Shown: positions 1 through 10,382, counted from the first letter of the stretch. The stretch is 50,933 nt of DNA from Gemmatimonadaceae bacterium (GCA_013361335.1 JABFYH010000067.1:1-50933), one strand, 5' to 3'. Program-made: numbers and translations. Notes: generated by a model from the letters alone, not told the origin.

Positions 1-1
1 C

Positions 2-1866
<1,865 letters not shown>

Positions 1867-1882
<16 letters not shown>

Positions 1883-2298
1883 ACGGCGCGCCCGTCGAGG
1901 TGGACGTCCACCCGATGAAGCGGCTGCTCGACCTGCTGCGCGAGGAGTGTGCGCTCACGGGCACGAAGGAAGGGTGCGGCGAGGGTGAGTGCGGCGCGTG
2001 CACGGTGCTGATCGACGGGGCGGCGGTGTGCTCCTGTCTCGTGCCGGCGGCACAGGCCGAGGGCGCCGCCGTGCTCACCATCGAAGGGCTGGGTGACGCG
2101 CACCCGCTCCAACGCTGCTTCATGGACGAGGTGGGGGCGCAATGCGGGATCTGCACGCCGGGAATGATCATGGCGGCCTGTGTCCTCGCCCCCGACGCCT
2201 CGCTGGATGAGATCCGCCTTGGGCTCGCGGGGAATCTCTGCCGGTGCACGGGGTACTCGGCGATCTATCGCGCCGTCCAGTCGGCACGCCGGCAGTGA
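1867..2298 (+). CDS. xdhC: Xanthine dehydrogenase, 2Fe-2S subunit
   Basis: This small iron-sulfur subunit (143 aa) passes electrons from the Mo centre to FAD. The N-terminal half has a plant-ferredoxin-type cluster motif (CGEGECGAC followed by a fourth Cys in VCSC). The C-terminal half has the second 2Fe-2S motif, CGICTPGMIM and CRCTGYSAI, typical of the xanthine oxidase family. Length is close to the family norm of about 150-160 aa. The start is a GTG inside the end of the Mo-subunit gene, and the stop overlaps the GTG of the FAD subunit as GTGA. Subunit letter names differ between organisms, so the symbol is nominal; the function call is firm. Confidence 0.93.
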
Positions 2299-3116
2299 AA
2301 ACCGCACTCTCCACCCTCGAGCTGCGCCGCGCGCACACGCTCGACGACGCGCTGGCGATCATGCGGGCCGAGCATCGCGTGCCGATCGCCGGCGCGACCG
2401 ACCTCTACGTCGGGCTCAACTTCGGCACCGTTCGCGCGCGCCGTTTTCTCGACCTCTGGCCCCTCGACGAGCTGCGCACGATCTCGGCGGTGGACGACCG
2501 GCTCGTGCTCGGCGCGCTGGTCACCTACACGGCGATGATCGCGTCGCCCATCGTGCGCGAGCGCCTGCCGATGCTGATCGAGGCGGCACGGCAGGTGGGT
2601 GGGGTGCAGATCCAGAATCGCGGGACGGTGGGTGGCAACGTCGCGAACGGCTCGCCGGCGGGCGACTCGCTGCCGGTGCTCGCCGCCGCCGATGCGGTCG
2701 TCGTGCTGCGGAGCGTGGACAGCGAGCGGCGCGTTCCCCTCACCGCGTTCTATACCGGCTATCGCGCCAGCGTCATGCGCGCGGACGAGCTCATCGTCGC
2801 CATCGAGCTGCCGCGCGTCGTCGGCGCCCAATGGTTTCGGAAGGTCGGCACCCGGGCGGCGCAGGCGATCTCCAAGGTCGTCGTCGCCGCGGTGCGCAAC
2901 GAGTCCTCCGCGCGGATCGCCGTCGGCAGCATCGCGCCCACGGTGGTACGGCTGACCGCGACCGAGCGCGCACTCGCCTCCGGTGCGCCGATCGACGACG
3001 CGATGGCGGCGCTCCGTGCGGAGGTGCGGCCGATCGACGACCTGCGCTCGACGGCCGAGTATCGGAAGCGCGTCACCGAGAACCTGGTGCGCCGGTTTTG
3101 GAGCGAGACCGCCTGA
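2295..3116 (+). CDS. xdhB: Xanthine dehydrogenase, FAD-binding subunit
   Basis: This is the FAD subunit of the three-part xanthine dehydrogenase (273 aa from the chosen start), which moves electrons to NAD or another acceptor. It has the vanillyl-alcohol-oxidase-type FAD fold. The N-terminal PIAGATDLYVG loop and the signature QNRGTVGGNVANGSPAGDS contact FAD in this family. A CO-dehydrogenase flavoprotein C-terminal domain follows, ending in YRKRVTENLVRRF. An upstream in-frame ATG exists, but the GTG that overlaps the previous stop as GTGA gives the natural N-terminus (VKTALSTLEL). The next gene, allantoinase, begins within or just after the 3' end. Confidence 0.92.
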   Translation: MKTALSTLELRRAHTLDDALAIMRAEHRVPIAGATDLYVGLNFGTVRARRFLDLWPLDELRTISAVDDRLVLGALVTYTAMIASPIVRERLPMLIEAARQVGGVQIQNRGTVGGNVANGSPAGDSLPVLAAADAVVVLRSVDSERRVPLTAFYTGYRASVMRADELIVAIELPRVVGAQWFRKVGTRAAQAISKVVVAAVRNESSARIAVGSIAPTVVRLTATERALASGAPIDDAMAALRAEVRPIDDLRSTAEYRKRVTENLVRRFWSETA

Positions 3117-4477
3117 CGGCCGACACGCCGCCGATCTTCCGCTCCCGGCGCGTGGTCACGCCGGAAGGGGTGCGAGCGGCCTCGCTGCACATCCACGACG
3201 GGATGATCCGCCGTGTCGCAGCCTGGGACGACGTGCCCCGTGCGGTCGCGGTGGAGGACGTGGGCGATCTCGTACTCATGCCGGGTCTCGTCGACACCCA
3301 CGTGCACATGAACGAGCCGGGCCGCACGGAGTGGGAGGGATTCGAGACGGCGACGCGCGCCGCGGCGGCGGGTGGAGTGACCACGCTGCTCGACATGCCG
3401 CTCAACTCCGTGCCCGCCACGACCTCCGTCTCTGGCCTCGAGGCCAAGCGACTCGCCGCCCGCGGCAAGTGCGCGGTGGACGTCGGCTTCATCGGCGGCG
3501 TCGTGCCGGGCAACGCGCACGAGGTGGCGCACCTGCGCGCGGCGGGCGTGCTCGCCTTCAAGTGCTTCCTCGTGGACTCCGGCGTCGACGAGTTTCCCGG
3601 CGTGCACGAGGAGGATCTTCGCGAGGCCTTTCCCGTGCTCGCCACCTTGGGCGTTCCGCTCATGGTGCACGCGGAGCATCCGGCACACATCGTCACACCG
3701 CCCCGTGACGGTTCGACATCGTACGCCGCCTATCTCGCCTCCCGACCGCCGGCGGCCGAGCGTGCAGCGATCGAGATGCTCGTGCGGTTGGTGGAGTGGT
3801 GTCGTGTCCCTGTCCACATCGTGCATCTGTCGTCGGCCGAGGGGATCGCCGTCGTTCGTGGCGCGAGAGCGCGCGGGCTGCCGATCACGGCGGAGACCTG
3901 CCCGCACTATCTGACGTTCGCGGCGGAAGAGATTCCGGACGGTGCCACGGCGTACAAGTGCGCGCCCCCCATTCGCTCCGCGGTCGAGCGGGAAGCGCTC
4001 TGGCAGGGACTGCTGCGTGGCGACATCGACATGGTCGTGAGCGACCATTCCCCTGCTCCGCCCGCGTTGAAGGATGGAGGCGGCGACTTCTTCTCGGCGT
4101 GGGGCGGCATCGCGTCGCTCCAGCTCGGGCTGTCGGCGATGTGGACGGCGGCGGCGACGCGCGGGGTCGGGCTCGTCGAGCTCACGTCGTGGATGGCGGC
4201 CGGTCCGGCGACGCTCGTGGGCCTGGAGCGGCGCAAAGGACACATCGCTGCCGGCCGGGACGCCGATCTCGTGGTCTGGGATCCGGGGGCGAGCGCCGTC
4301 GTCGATCCGGCGCAGCTCCAGCATCGGCATCCCGTGACCCCGTACGCCGGCCACAGGCTGCGCGGAGCGGTGCGGGCGACGTACCTTCGTGGACGGCTCG
4401 CATACCGTGACGGCGGCTTCACCGTACCGCGAGGCGAGCTCCTGGCCGCACCGCCCACCTCACCATCGCATGGCTGA
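3098..4477 (+). CDS. allB: Allantoinase
   Basis: This cytoplasmic amidohydrolase opens (S)-allantoin to allantoate. Visible motifs are DTHVHMNEPGRTEWEGFE (metal-binding HxH), FKCFLVDSG (Lys expected to be carbamylated to bridge the metals), LMVHAEH, VHIVHLSSAEG and SDHSPAPPALK (metal-binding Asp). Length (459 aa) fits the family. The start is uncertain. TTG just inside the end of the FAD-subunit gene gives 459 aa, a CTG lies 15 bases later, and a GTG in VVTPEGV would still keep the whole barrel. The 3' end overlaps allantoicase by 8 bases. Dihydropyrimidinase is the main alternative, but the neighbours decide for allantoinase. Confidence 0.93.
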   Translation: MERDRLTADTPPIFRSRRVVTPEGVRAASLHIHDGMIRRVAAWDDVPRAVAVEDVGDLVLMPGLVDTHVHMNEPGRTEWEGFETATRAAAAGGVTTLLDMPLNSVPATTSVSGLEAKRLAARGKCAVDVGFIGGVVPGNAHEVAHLRAAGVLAFKCFLVDSGVDEFPGVHEEDLREAFPVLATLGVPLMVHAEHPAHIVTPPRDGSTSYAAYLASRPPAAERAAIEMLVRLVEWCRVPVHIVHLSSAEGIAVVRGARARGLPITAETCPHYLTFAAEEIPDGATAYKCAPPIRSAVEREALWQGLLRGDIDMVVSDHSPAPPALKDGGGDFFSAWGGIASLQLGLSAMWTAAATRGVGLVELTSWMAAGPATLVGLERRKGHIAAGRDADLVVWDPGASAVVDPAQLQHRHPVTPYAGHRLRGAVRATYLRGRLAYRDGGFTVPRGELLAAPPTSPSHG

Positions 4478-5471
4478 CTTCACCGATCTCATCGACCTCG
4501 CGTCGGAACGGCTGGGCGGCGCGGTGCTCGCCGCCAACGACGAGTTCTTCGCGCCCAAGGAAGGGCTGATCAAGGTGACGAAGCCCGAGTGGCGCGAGGG
4601 GCTGTACACCGAGCGTGGAAAATGGATGGATGGGTGGGAGACGCGTCGCCGTCGGGCGCCCGGGGAAGATTGGGCGGTGGTGCGCCTCGGCGCGCCGGGC
4701 ACCGTGCGCGGCGTGGTGATCGACACCAGCTTCTTCACCGGCAACTATCCGGAGTCGGCGAGCCTCGATGGGTGTGAGGTGGAGGGCACGCCGGCGACGT
4801 CGGTGTTGACGGATGGGGGAGTGACCTGGCGTCCGCTGCTGCCGCTGGTGACGCTCGCTGGCGATGCGCAGAACCGGTTCGAGGTGGAGCAGTCCCCGCG
4901 CCGGGTGACGCATGTCCGGCTGACGATCCATCCCGATGGCGGCGTCGCGCGCCTCCGCGTGCACGGCGACGTCGTGCCGGCCGACGACCTGTTCGATCCC
5001 GGCGAGCGTCACGACCTCGCGGCGATGGAGCACGGAGGCTTCGTCGTCGAGTGCAGCGACATGTGGTACGGGCATCGCCAGAACCTCATCCTCCCTGGAC
5101 GGTCGACGCACATGGGCGACGGCTGGGAGACGAAGCGGCGGCGCGGGCCCGGACACGAGTGGACGATCGTGCGGCTGGCGCGGCGGGCGGTGATCGACCG
5201 GGTGGAGCTCGACACCGATCACTACAAGGGCAATGCGCCGGGAAGCTGCATGTTGGAGTGCGCGGACGCGGGGGTCGTCTCCACGACCGGGCGGTTCGAT
5301 GTCGGCGCGCACCAGTGGCGCGAGCTCGTGCCACACACGCCGCTCCAGCCTCACACCAGACATCGCTTCTCGGCGACAGTCGTGCCGCGCCCTGCGACGC
5401 ACGTGCGGCTCAACATCTATCCGGATGGCGGAGTGGCGCGGCTCCGGCTGTTCGGGAGGGAGGTCGCATGA
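4470..5471 (+). CDS. alc: Allantoicase
   Basis: Allantoicase hydrolyses allantoate to ureidoglycolate and urea. The 333-aa protein shows the diagnostic internal duplication. The N-terminal repeat carries GKWMDGWETRRRR and later PDGGVARLRVHG; the C-terminal repeat carries HMGDGWETKRRRGPG and PDGGVARLRLFG. These are the two jelly-roll allantoicase repeats. An ATG further upstream is possible, but the ATG overlapping the allantoinase stop gives the usual start MADFTDLIDLASERLGG. The stop overlaps the ATG of the OHCU decarboxylase gene as ATGA. Using allantoicase rather than allantoate amidohydrolase means urea is released directly. No urease or ureidoglycolate lyase is in view. Confidence 0.95.
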   Translation: MADFTDLIDLASERLGGAVLAANDEFFAPKEGLIKVTKPEWREGLYTERGKWMDGWETRRRRAPGEDWAVVRLGAPGTVRGVVIDTSFFTGNYPESASLDGCEVEGTPATSVLTDGGVTWRPLLPLVTLAGDAQNRFEVEQSPRRVTHVRLTIHPDGGVARLRVHGDVVPADDLFDPGERHDLAAMEHGGFVVECSDMWYGHRQNLILPGRSTHMGDGWETKRRRGPGHEWTIVRLARRAVIDRVELDTDHYKGNAPGSCMLECADAGVVSTTGRFDVGAHQWRELVPHTPLQPHTRHRFSATVVPRPATHVRLNIYPDGGVARLRLFGREVA

Positions 5472-5998
5472 CCACCGTTGCCGCCTTCGACAAGATGCCG
5501 ACCGCCGAGGCCGCCGATCTTCTGCTCGCGTGCTGCGGCGCGCGGCGCTGGGTCGACGGCATGGTGGCGCGACGGCCCTTCCACCTTCTGGGTGTGCTGC
5601 TCGGCAACGCCGACGAGGTGTGGAGCACGATGGCGCCGCCCGACTTTCGCGAGGCCTTCCAGCATCATCCCCGGCTGGGCGACGCGCGCACCGCGCCGGC
5701 GGGGGGGGACCGCGCGCTGGTGTGGTCGTCCGGCGAGCAGGCGGGCATGACCGACGCGTCGCTGGAGCTGCGGACGAAGCTCGCTGCGGCCAACGAGGCG
5801 TACGAGGCGCGCTTCGGCTTCATCTGCATCATCTGCGCGACGGGGCTGAGCGCGGCGGAGGTTCTCACGCTCACGGAAGAGCGGATGGAGAACGACCTCG
5901 AGGACGAGCTGGCGATCGCCGCGGAGGAGCAGCGGAAGATCACCCGGCTTCGTCTCCTGAAGCTCTTCAAGGAGCCAGGCAGCCCGGCGGCGCCATGA
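5468..5998 (+). CDS. uraD: OHCU decarboxylase
   Basis: 2-Oxo-4-hydroxy-4-carboxy-5-ureidoimidazoline decarboxylase produces (S)-allantoin, following HIU hydrolase. The protein is 176 aa, normal for the stand-alone enzyme. Family landmarks are HHPRLGD, holding the catalytic His region, SSGEQAGM, and YEARFGFICIICATG near the centre, then an all-helical C-terminus (ITRLRLLKLF) that often ends this family. Start and stop both overlap neighbours by 4 bases, so it sits tightly inside the ureide operon. A run of eight G near the middle of the gene does not break the frame: residues on both sides fit the family. Confidence 0.93.
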   Translation: MTTVAAFDKMPTAEAADLLLACCGARRWVDGMVARRPFHLLGVLLGNADEVWSTMAPPDFREAFQHHPRLGDARTAPAGGDRALVWSSGEQAGMTDASLELRTKLAAANEAYEARFGFICIICATGLSAAEVLTLTEERMENDLEDELAIAAEEQRKITRLRLLKLFKEPGSPAAP

Positions 5999-6339
5999 GC
6001 ACCCTCAGCACGCACGTCCTCGACACCGCGCTCGGCCGACCGGCGGCCGGAGTGCGCGTCATCCTCGAGCAGGTGGACGATACGGGAGTGGTGGTGTCGC
6101 TCGGCGTCGGCGAGACGGATGCCGATGGCCGGCTGCGCGATCTGCTGCCGCCGGGTCAGGCGCTCGACCCCGGCGACTACCGGCTGCGCTTCGACGTGGG
6201 CGAGTACTTCTCGCTCACGAAGCGCGAGAGCTTCTTTCCGTCGGTGATGGTGGAGTTCACCATCACGGGACCGGCCGCGCACTATCACGTGCCGCTCCTG
6301 CTCAGCCCCTACGGATATTCGACGTATCGCGGCAGCTGA
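5995..6339 (+). CDS. uraH: 5-Hydroxyisourate hydrolase (transthyretin-like)
   Basis: HIU hydrolase opens 5-hydroxyisourate, the product of urate oxidation, to OHCU. The 114-aa protein has the transthyretin-like fold signatures: STHVLDTALGRPA at the N-terminus (catalytic His), DYRLRFDVGEYF in the middle, and the C-terminal YRGS tetrapeptide that separates true HIU hydrolases from transthyretin. YHVPLLLSPYGYSTYRGS is intact. It is the last gene of the plus-strand ureide operon and converges on the membrane urate oxidase gene, which makes its substrate, with about 12 bases between the stops. Confidence 0.96.
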   Translation: MSTLSTHVLDTALGRPAAGVRVILEQVDDTGVVVSLGVGETDADGRLRDLLPPGQALDPGDYRLRFDVGEYFSLTKRESFFPSVMVEFTITGPAAHYHVPLLLSPYGYSTYRGS

Positions 6340-6351
6340 CCCCCCGTGTTG

Positions 6352-7557
6352 TCAGGGAACCATCGCCCCCTGCGCGATCCACCGGCCGAGGATCGCGCGC
6401 TCCTGTTCCGTGATGTGCGTCTTGTTGGCGGGCGGCATGGTGCGCGTCACCACGGCGCGCTCGCGGATCCGTGGCGCATGCAGCTGGATCTGCGCCGGCA
6501 GATCGAAGGCGACGCCCGACGGCGCCGCACCGAACGAGCTGTCCGCGGGCTGGAGTGAATGACACGCCGCGCAGCGGCGGTCGATCACGTGGCGTGCCTC
6601 GGCGAAGGTCACGACTGACGGAACGTTCGCCGCGGCGGCCGAGGTCGCGGCCGGTACGCCCATCGCCATCAGGGCGTAGAGCACGACGGCCGAGGCGGCG
6701 ACCGTGCCGACGAGCGCCGATCGCCACCACGGAGTGGTGAAGCGGACGTTCATGAGGTGTCGCACCGCGGCTCCCGTGGCGACGATGACGAGCAGCAGCA
6801 GCCAGCTCCATCGGTGCGAGTACACCGACGGAAAATGCGCGCTCACCATGAGCGCGATCACCGGAAAGGTGATGTAGTTGTTGTTGATCGACACGCGCTT
6901 CGCGCGCGCGGCGATCGCCGGGTCCGCTCGGCCCTCGCCGGCCACCGACTTCACCAGGTCGCGCTGCGAGGGGATGATCGTCATCGCCACGTTGCCGGCC
7001 ATGATCGACGCCAGCATCGCTCCGACATGCAGAAAGGCGGCGCGGCCGCTCAGCAGATGGGTGAGCGCGTAGACCATCACGACGAAGGCGACCACCAGGA
7101 TCGTGGTCGCCGCCGCCGGCGCCCGCGGCCCGACGGCGCGCTGCACGGCTTCGTACAACCCAACGCCGAGCACGATGGCCGAGATCCCGATCGCCACCGC
7201 GGCGCCGTGCGAGAGCGCGGCGACCGTCGGATCGGCGAGCGCGGCGCGCCCTCCAGCGTAGTACACCGCCACCAGGAGCACCGCGCCGCTGATCCACGTC
7301 GTGTACGCCTGCCACTTGAACCAATGCAGCGTACGTGGCAGGGGCTGACCGACGAGCTGCGTCTTCTCCACGAAGTAGAACCCGCCGCTGTGGAGCAGCC
7401 AGCTCTCTCCCTGCAGCCCGTCCTCGGGCCGCGACGGCGGCGCGAGCGTGCGGTCGAGCCAGTTGAACAGCATCGAGTTGCCCACCCACATGATCCCGGC
7501 GATCACGTGGACCCAGCGTGCGGCGTAGTCGAGCAGCTCGTAGAAGGTGGGCGTCAC
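6352..7557 (-). CDS. puuD: Membrane urate oxidase with C-terminal cytochrome c (PuuD type)
   Basis: PuuD-type urate oxidase converts urate to 5-hydroxyisourate and sends electrons to the respiratory chain rather than to O2 with peroxide release. The 401-aa protein starts with a urate_ox_N membrane domain (WVHVIAGIMWVGNSM, then seven or eight hydrophobic segments, with the conserved HLMNVRFTTPWW late in the domain). After a linker it has a c-type haem motif, CAACH, and a probable Met ligand in RTMPPANKTH. The GTG start overlaps the stop of the upstream aldolase-like gene as GTGA. This is neither a cofactor-free uricase nor the FAD-dependent HpxO. The haem domain must face the periplasmic side. 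Confidence 0.92.
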   Translation of the reverse strand: MTPTFYELLDYAARWVHVIAGIMWVGNSMLFNWLDRTLAPPSRPEDGLQGESWLLHSGGFYFVEKTQLVGQPLPRTLHWFKWQAYTTWISGAVLLVAVYYAGGRAALADPTVAALSHGAAVAIGISAIVLGVGLYEAVQRAVGPRAPAAATTILVVAFVVMVYALTHLLSGRAAFLHVGAMLASIMAGNVAMTIIPSQRDLVKSVAGEGRADPAIAARAKRVSINNNYITFPVIALMVSAHFPSVYSHRWSWLLLLVIVATGAAVRHLMNVRFTTPWWRSALVGTVAASAVVLYALMAMGVPAATSAAAANVPSVVTFAEARHVIDRRCAACHSLQPADSSFGAAPSGVAFDLPAQIQLHAPRIRERAVVTRTMPPANKTHITEQERAILGRWIAQGAMVP

Positions 7558-8945
7558 CGCGCCGTGTCCGCGGCCATGCCCGTCCGAGCGTTCATGATGC
7601 GCACGAAGGAGCGTCCCCGGAAATCTTCTTCCGTCAGCCCCGTCATCCGCAGCGCCTCGGCTTCCGTGACGGCGCCGGAGTTGATGCCGCGCAGAAAGAA
7701 GTTGAGGAGTCCCTGTCCGGTCGCGGCGTCGTCGAACACGTTGCCGACGAGCGTGGCCTGTGCCGCCTTCTCCACGAAGTTCTTCAGCCGCGCGCCGGCC
7801 GCTTCGATCCCGTCGAGGAAGAAGAAGTACAGCGCCGCGTAGCGGGTCACGAGCTGCGCCGGATGCAGATCCCACCCCTGATAGAATCCGCCCTCGAGGG
7901 AGTGGAGGACGTCCCCGAAGTGCATGCGCCACGCGTCGCGCATCGCGGCCCGGTTCTCGGCCTGCTGCTGGGTCGTCAGCGCACTTCCTGGTGTCGTGCG
8001 GTGCACCGGTACGGGGAGCACGGCCGTCGAGCCGTCGGACAGCCAGACGCCCGTCCCGGCGAGGGTGACCTGCATGACGTGCTTCGCGAAGTCGTTGGCC
8101 GGGTGCGCCATGCGCTGGTGCGCCGCCGTGATGTTGAGCGAGGCAGTGTAGTCGTACGTCCCGAAGTGCGCGCCGGTCAATCGGCCGTCCGAGACCTCCA
8201 CGAGCCGCGGCAGGAGCGACCGTCCCTCGTGGTCGATGATGATCTGCGGCGTCTCCACCATCACCTCGAACCGGAGCGCGCGCTTGGCGAGGCCGAGCGT
8301 GCGCTCGAGCTGGCGGAGCACGGCCACCACGTAATCCACCTGCTCCACCATCGTCACCTTCGGGATCGTGACGACGAAGTTGTCCGGCAGCGCACCGGCC
8401 TGTGTCACCAGCGTGGTGAGGACCACGTCGAGCGTGCGCATGCTGCGGAGGCGGAGCTCCTCGGTCAGCGTCTTGACCCGGATGCCGATGAACGGGGGCA
8501 GGGTGCCGTCGGCGATCCCACGCGCCAGCTCCTCGCCGACGACGACGGCGTGGTGATCCTCCTCGTCGTCGGGACGATTGCCGTAGCCATCCTCGAAGTC
8601 GACGCGGAAGTCCTCCACCGCCTCGCGCGCCAGCTTCTCCCGCACCCGGGCGTGCACCGCGTCGAGCGACCGGTGGCCGGCGACGTCGAGCATCTCGCCG
8701 AGCGCCGCCGGCGTGGCGACGTACTCTTCCATGGCGCGGCGCGCGACGCCGGCGATCTTCGCCGCGGCGTCGGCGCCGAACAGCTGCGCCCCGCCGTAAA
8801 CGGTGTGTACCGGCTGCCGGCCCGGCGGATCGCCCGGATGCCGCCGGGCGAACTCGAGGTTCGCCTCGCGCAGATCGGCGGTGGCGTCGGCCAGCTCTGC
8901 CTGATTGATCGACGGGAGCGGTGGAGTCCGATGGTCGGGCATCAT
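7554..8945 (-). CDS. HpcH/HpaI-fold aldolase-like protein, DUF6986 type
   Basis: This 463-aa protein belongs to the HpcH/HpaI/CitE (PEP-mutase-like barrel) superfamily in its long DUF6986 form. Such proteins are sometimes labelled phosphoenolpyruvate kinase or malate-synthase-like, without much evidence. Probable metal ligands are Glu in FEVMVETPQIIID and Asp in HFGTYDYTASLN. The family-typical EGGFYQGWDLHPAQL lies in the C-terminal third. No signal peptide is seen. It sits between guanine deaminase and PuuD, sharing a 4-base overlap with PuuD, so a job in ureide or glyoxylate metabolism is likely. Condensing or cleaving a glyoxylate-derived compound fits the fold, but the reaction is unknown. 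ATG at 8942 is an equal start option. Confidence 0.72.
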   Translation of the reverse strand: MMPDHRTPPLPSINQAELADATADLREANLEFARRHPGDPPGRQPVHTVYGGAQLFGADAAAKIAGVARRAMEEYVATPAALGEMLDVAGHRSLDAVHARVREKLAREAVEDFRVDFEDGYGNRPDDEEDHHAVVVGEELARGIADGTLPPFIGIRVKTLTEELRLRSMRTLDVVLTTLVTQAGALPDNFVVTIPKVTMVEQVDYVVAVLRQLERTLGLAKRALRFEVMVETPQIIIDHEGRSLLPRLVEVSDGRLTGAHFGTYDYTASLNITAAHQRMAHPANDFAKHVMQVTLAGTGVWLSDGSTAVLPVPVHRTTPGSALTTQQQAENRAAMRDAWRMHFGDVLHSLEGGFYQGWDLHPAQLVTRYAALYFFFLDGIEAAGARLKNFVEKAAQATLVGNVFDDAATGQGLLNFFLRGINSGAVTEAEALRMTGLTEEDFRGRSFVRIMNARTGMAADTAR

Positions 8946-8950
8946 GAGGT

Positions 8951-9036
8951 CGGATGAGCGGAGAGCGGATGAGTGATGAAGCGGAGGGCGGTCGAGCAGT
9001 TCCGCTCATCCGCTCATCCGCTTCCTCGCTCATCCG
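8951..9036. repeat. Imperfect inverted repeat built from GCGGATGAG units
   Basis: Two arms of about 35 bases face each other across a short loop of about 17 bases. Each arm is itself made of two or three copies of a unit like GCGGATGAG or its complement. The right arm runs into the last codons and stop of the deaminase gene, and the left arm lies just before the aldolase-like gene. A transcript from this strand could form a long hairpin between the two genes. The function is unknown: it could be a processing or stability element, an attenuator or a dispersed palindromic repeat. Confidence 0.75.
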
Positions 9037-9629
9037 TTATAGATCTTTCCATTCTTCGCGCGATAGAGCTCCAGCACGGCGCGGGCTTCGTCCCGCAGCA
9101 CGTCGCGCACGATCTCGATCCCACGGTCCTCCAGGTACCGATACGATGCGGGGAACACCGGGCCCTCCTCGAAGTGGAGCAGCGTGGCGTCCTCGCGCCC
9201 CGCGCCGTAGACCACCCGCTTGACCCCGCTCCAGAGCGTCGCACCCAGGCACATCGCGCACGGCTCGCACGAGGTGAACAGCTCGTGCACGGGAAGTCCC
9301 GGCGCGCTGAGCGAGAAGGCCCCCACTTCGCGCTGCGCCATCATGAACGCCACCATCTCGCCGTGCAGGGTGGAGTTGTTGAGGCGCACCACGCTGTTCA
9401 TCCCCACCGCCACCAGGCGTCCGCTGTCTCTCTCGTAGATCGCTGCCCCGAACGGTCCGCCGGTGCCATGCACGACGTTCGCCCGCGCGACGGCGATCGC
9501 CAGGCGCATCTTGGCCGCGTCGTCGCGATACACCACGCTGTTGTCGACCACGTCGTGCACCCAGGCCGGGTGGTCGACCTGCACGACCGATGTCGTCGCG
9601 CGTGGCCGCTGTTCCTCTCGCTGAGCCAT
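9030..9629 (-). CDS. guaD: Nucleoside/base deaminase, probable guanine deaminase
   Basis: This zinc-dependent cytidine-deaminase-fold enzyme most likely converts guanine to xanthine, feeding the dehydrogenase encoded nearby. Active-site motifs are LHGEMVAF (zinc-binding His and catalytic Glu) and TSCEPCAMCLGA (two zinc-binding Cys). GGPFGAAIYERD before them is common in bacterial GuaD. The 199-aa length is longer than the 155-160 aa of compact GuaD because of an N-terminal extension of about 40 residues. ATG is the only clear early start. Other members of the fold act on cytosine, adenosine in tRNA or isocytosine, and context favours guanine. It appears to be the first gene of the minus-strand purine block. 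Confidence 0.8.
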   Translation of the reverse strand: MAQREEQRPRATTSVVQVDHPAWVHDVVDNSVVYRDDAAKMRLAIAVARANVVHGTGGPFGAAIYERDSGRLVAVGMNSVVRLNNSTLHGEMVAFMMAQREVGAFSLSAPGLPVHELFTSCEPCAMCLGATLWSGVKRVVYGAGREDATLLHFEEGPVFPASYRYLEDRGIEIVRDVLRDEARAVLELYRAKNGKIYNG

Positions 9630-9734
9630 CCTGGAATACTGTGTGACTGGCGCGGGCGGCGGGAGGGCCCGGCGGGAGTCCGATGCACCGCGCCGAGCCT
9701 GTCCGGCGGTCGGATCAGGTGGTATCTCTCATTC

Positions 9735-10382
9735 ATGGACTTCTACGTCATCTCCCTCGCGGCCGGTGCGACCGGCCTCGCTGCGATGGCCGTGGTTGGC
9801 CTGTCACACACCGGCCACGCCGCCCACACGAGTCATACGCATGCGGGCGAGGGTGCGCACGGCGGCCATGCGGCGCACGGCGGACACGTGGGCCATGCCG
9901 GTCATGCGGCCCACACCCATGGGGCGCATGTCCCGCACGCCGGCGACCACGCGTTCTCGTGGATGCAGTCGCTCCTTTCGCCCCGCGTGCTGTTCGCGCT
10001 CATGGTCGGCTTCGGCGCCGGCGGTTTGCTCGCGGAGCCGCTCGGCGAGCCGTGGCGGCTCGGGGCGGCCATCCTCGGGGCCGCCGGGTTCGAGGCGCTG
10101 TTCGTCGGCCCGATCTGGCGCTTTCTCCTCCGGTTCGAATCGAGCCCGGCGGCGACCCTCGAGAGCGCGATCGAGGACGACGCACGGGCCGTCACCGGCT
10201 TCGATGCCAACGGCAACGGCCTCGTCGCCGTGGACGTCGACGGCCAGATCGTGCAGCTGCTGGCCACGCTCATTCCGGACGACCGCGCCCGCGGCGTCCG
10301 CATCCGGTCCGGCGACGTCGTGCGCATCGCCGACGTGGACGCCGCCCGGGGTCGCTGCACCGTGCGCGCCAACGACCGCTGA
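9735..10382 (+). CDS. NfeD-like membrane protein with His-rich segment
   Basis: This is a 215-aa membrane protein. The first helix spans about residues 4-22. A stretch of roughly 50 residues (about 24-73) then contains sixteen His in Gly/Ala-rich repeats such as GGHAAHGGH. Two more hydrophobic segments follow (LFALMVGFGAGGLL and the AAILGAAGFEALFVGPIW region), and the last 70 residues resemble an NfeD OB-fold (VDVDGQIVQLLATLIPDD, IRSGDVVRIADVD). It lies 17 bases before a flotillin gene, and NfeD/flotillin gene pairs are well known (for example YuaF/YuaG in Bacillus). The upstream open frame before this ATG is antisense to the deaminase gene and is not believed. The His-rich insert suggests metal binding; that is inference. 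Confidence 0.78.
   Translation: MDFYVISLAAGATGLAAMAVVGLSHTGHAAHTSHTHAGEGAHGGHAAHGGHVGHAGHAAHTHGAHVPHAGDHAFSWMQSLLSPRVLFALMVGFGAGGLLAEPLGEPWRLGAAILGAAGFEALFVGPIWRFLLRFESSPAATLESAIEDDARAVTGFDANGNGLVAVDVDGQIVQLLATLIPDDRARGVRIRSGDVVRIADVDAARGRCTVRANDR

Noticed and set aside
5700-5708. Run of G in uraD as a frameshift
   Set aside because: The protein reads correctly through the run, with family motifs on both sides in the same frame.
8973-9734. Upstream extension of the NfeD-like frame
   Set aside because: The extension is antisense to the guanine deaminase gene, whose CDA motifs are clear; the ATG at the membrane helix is the natural start.
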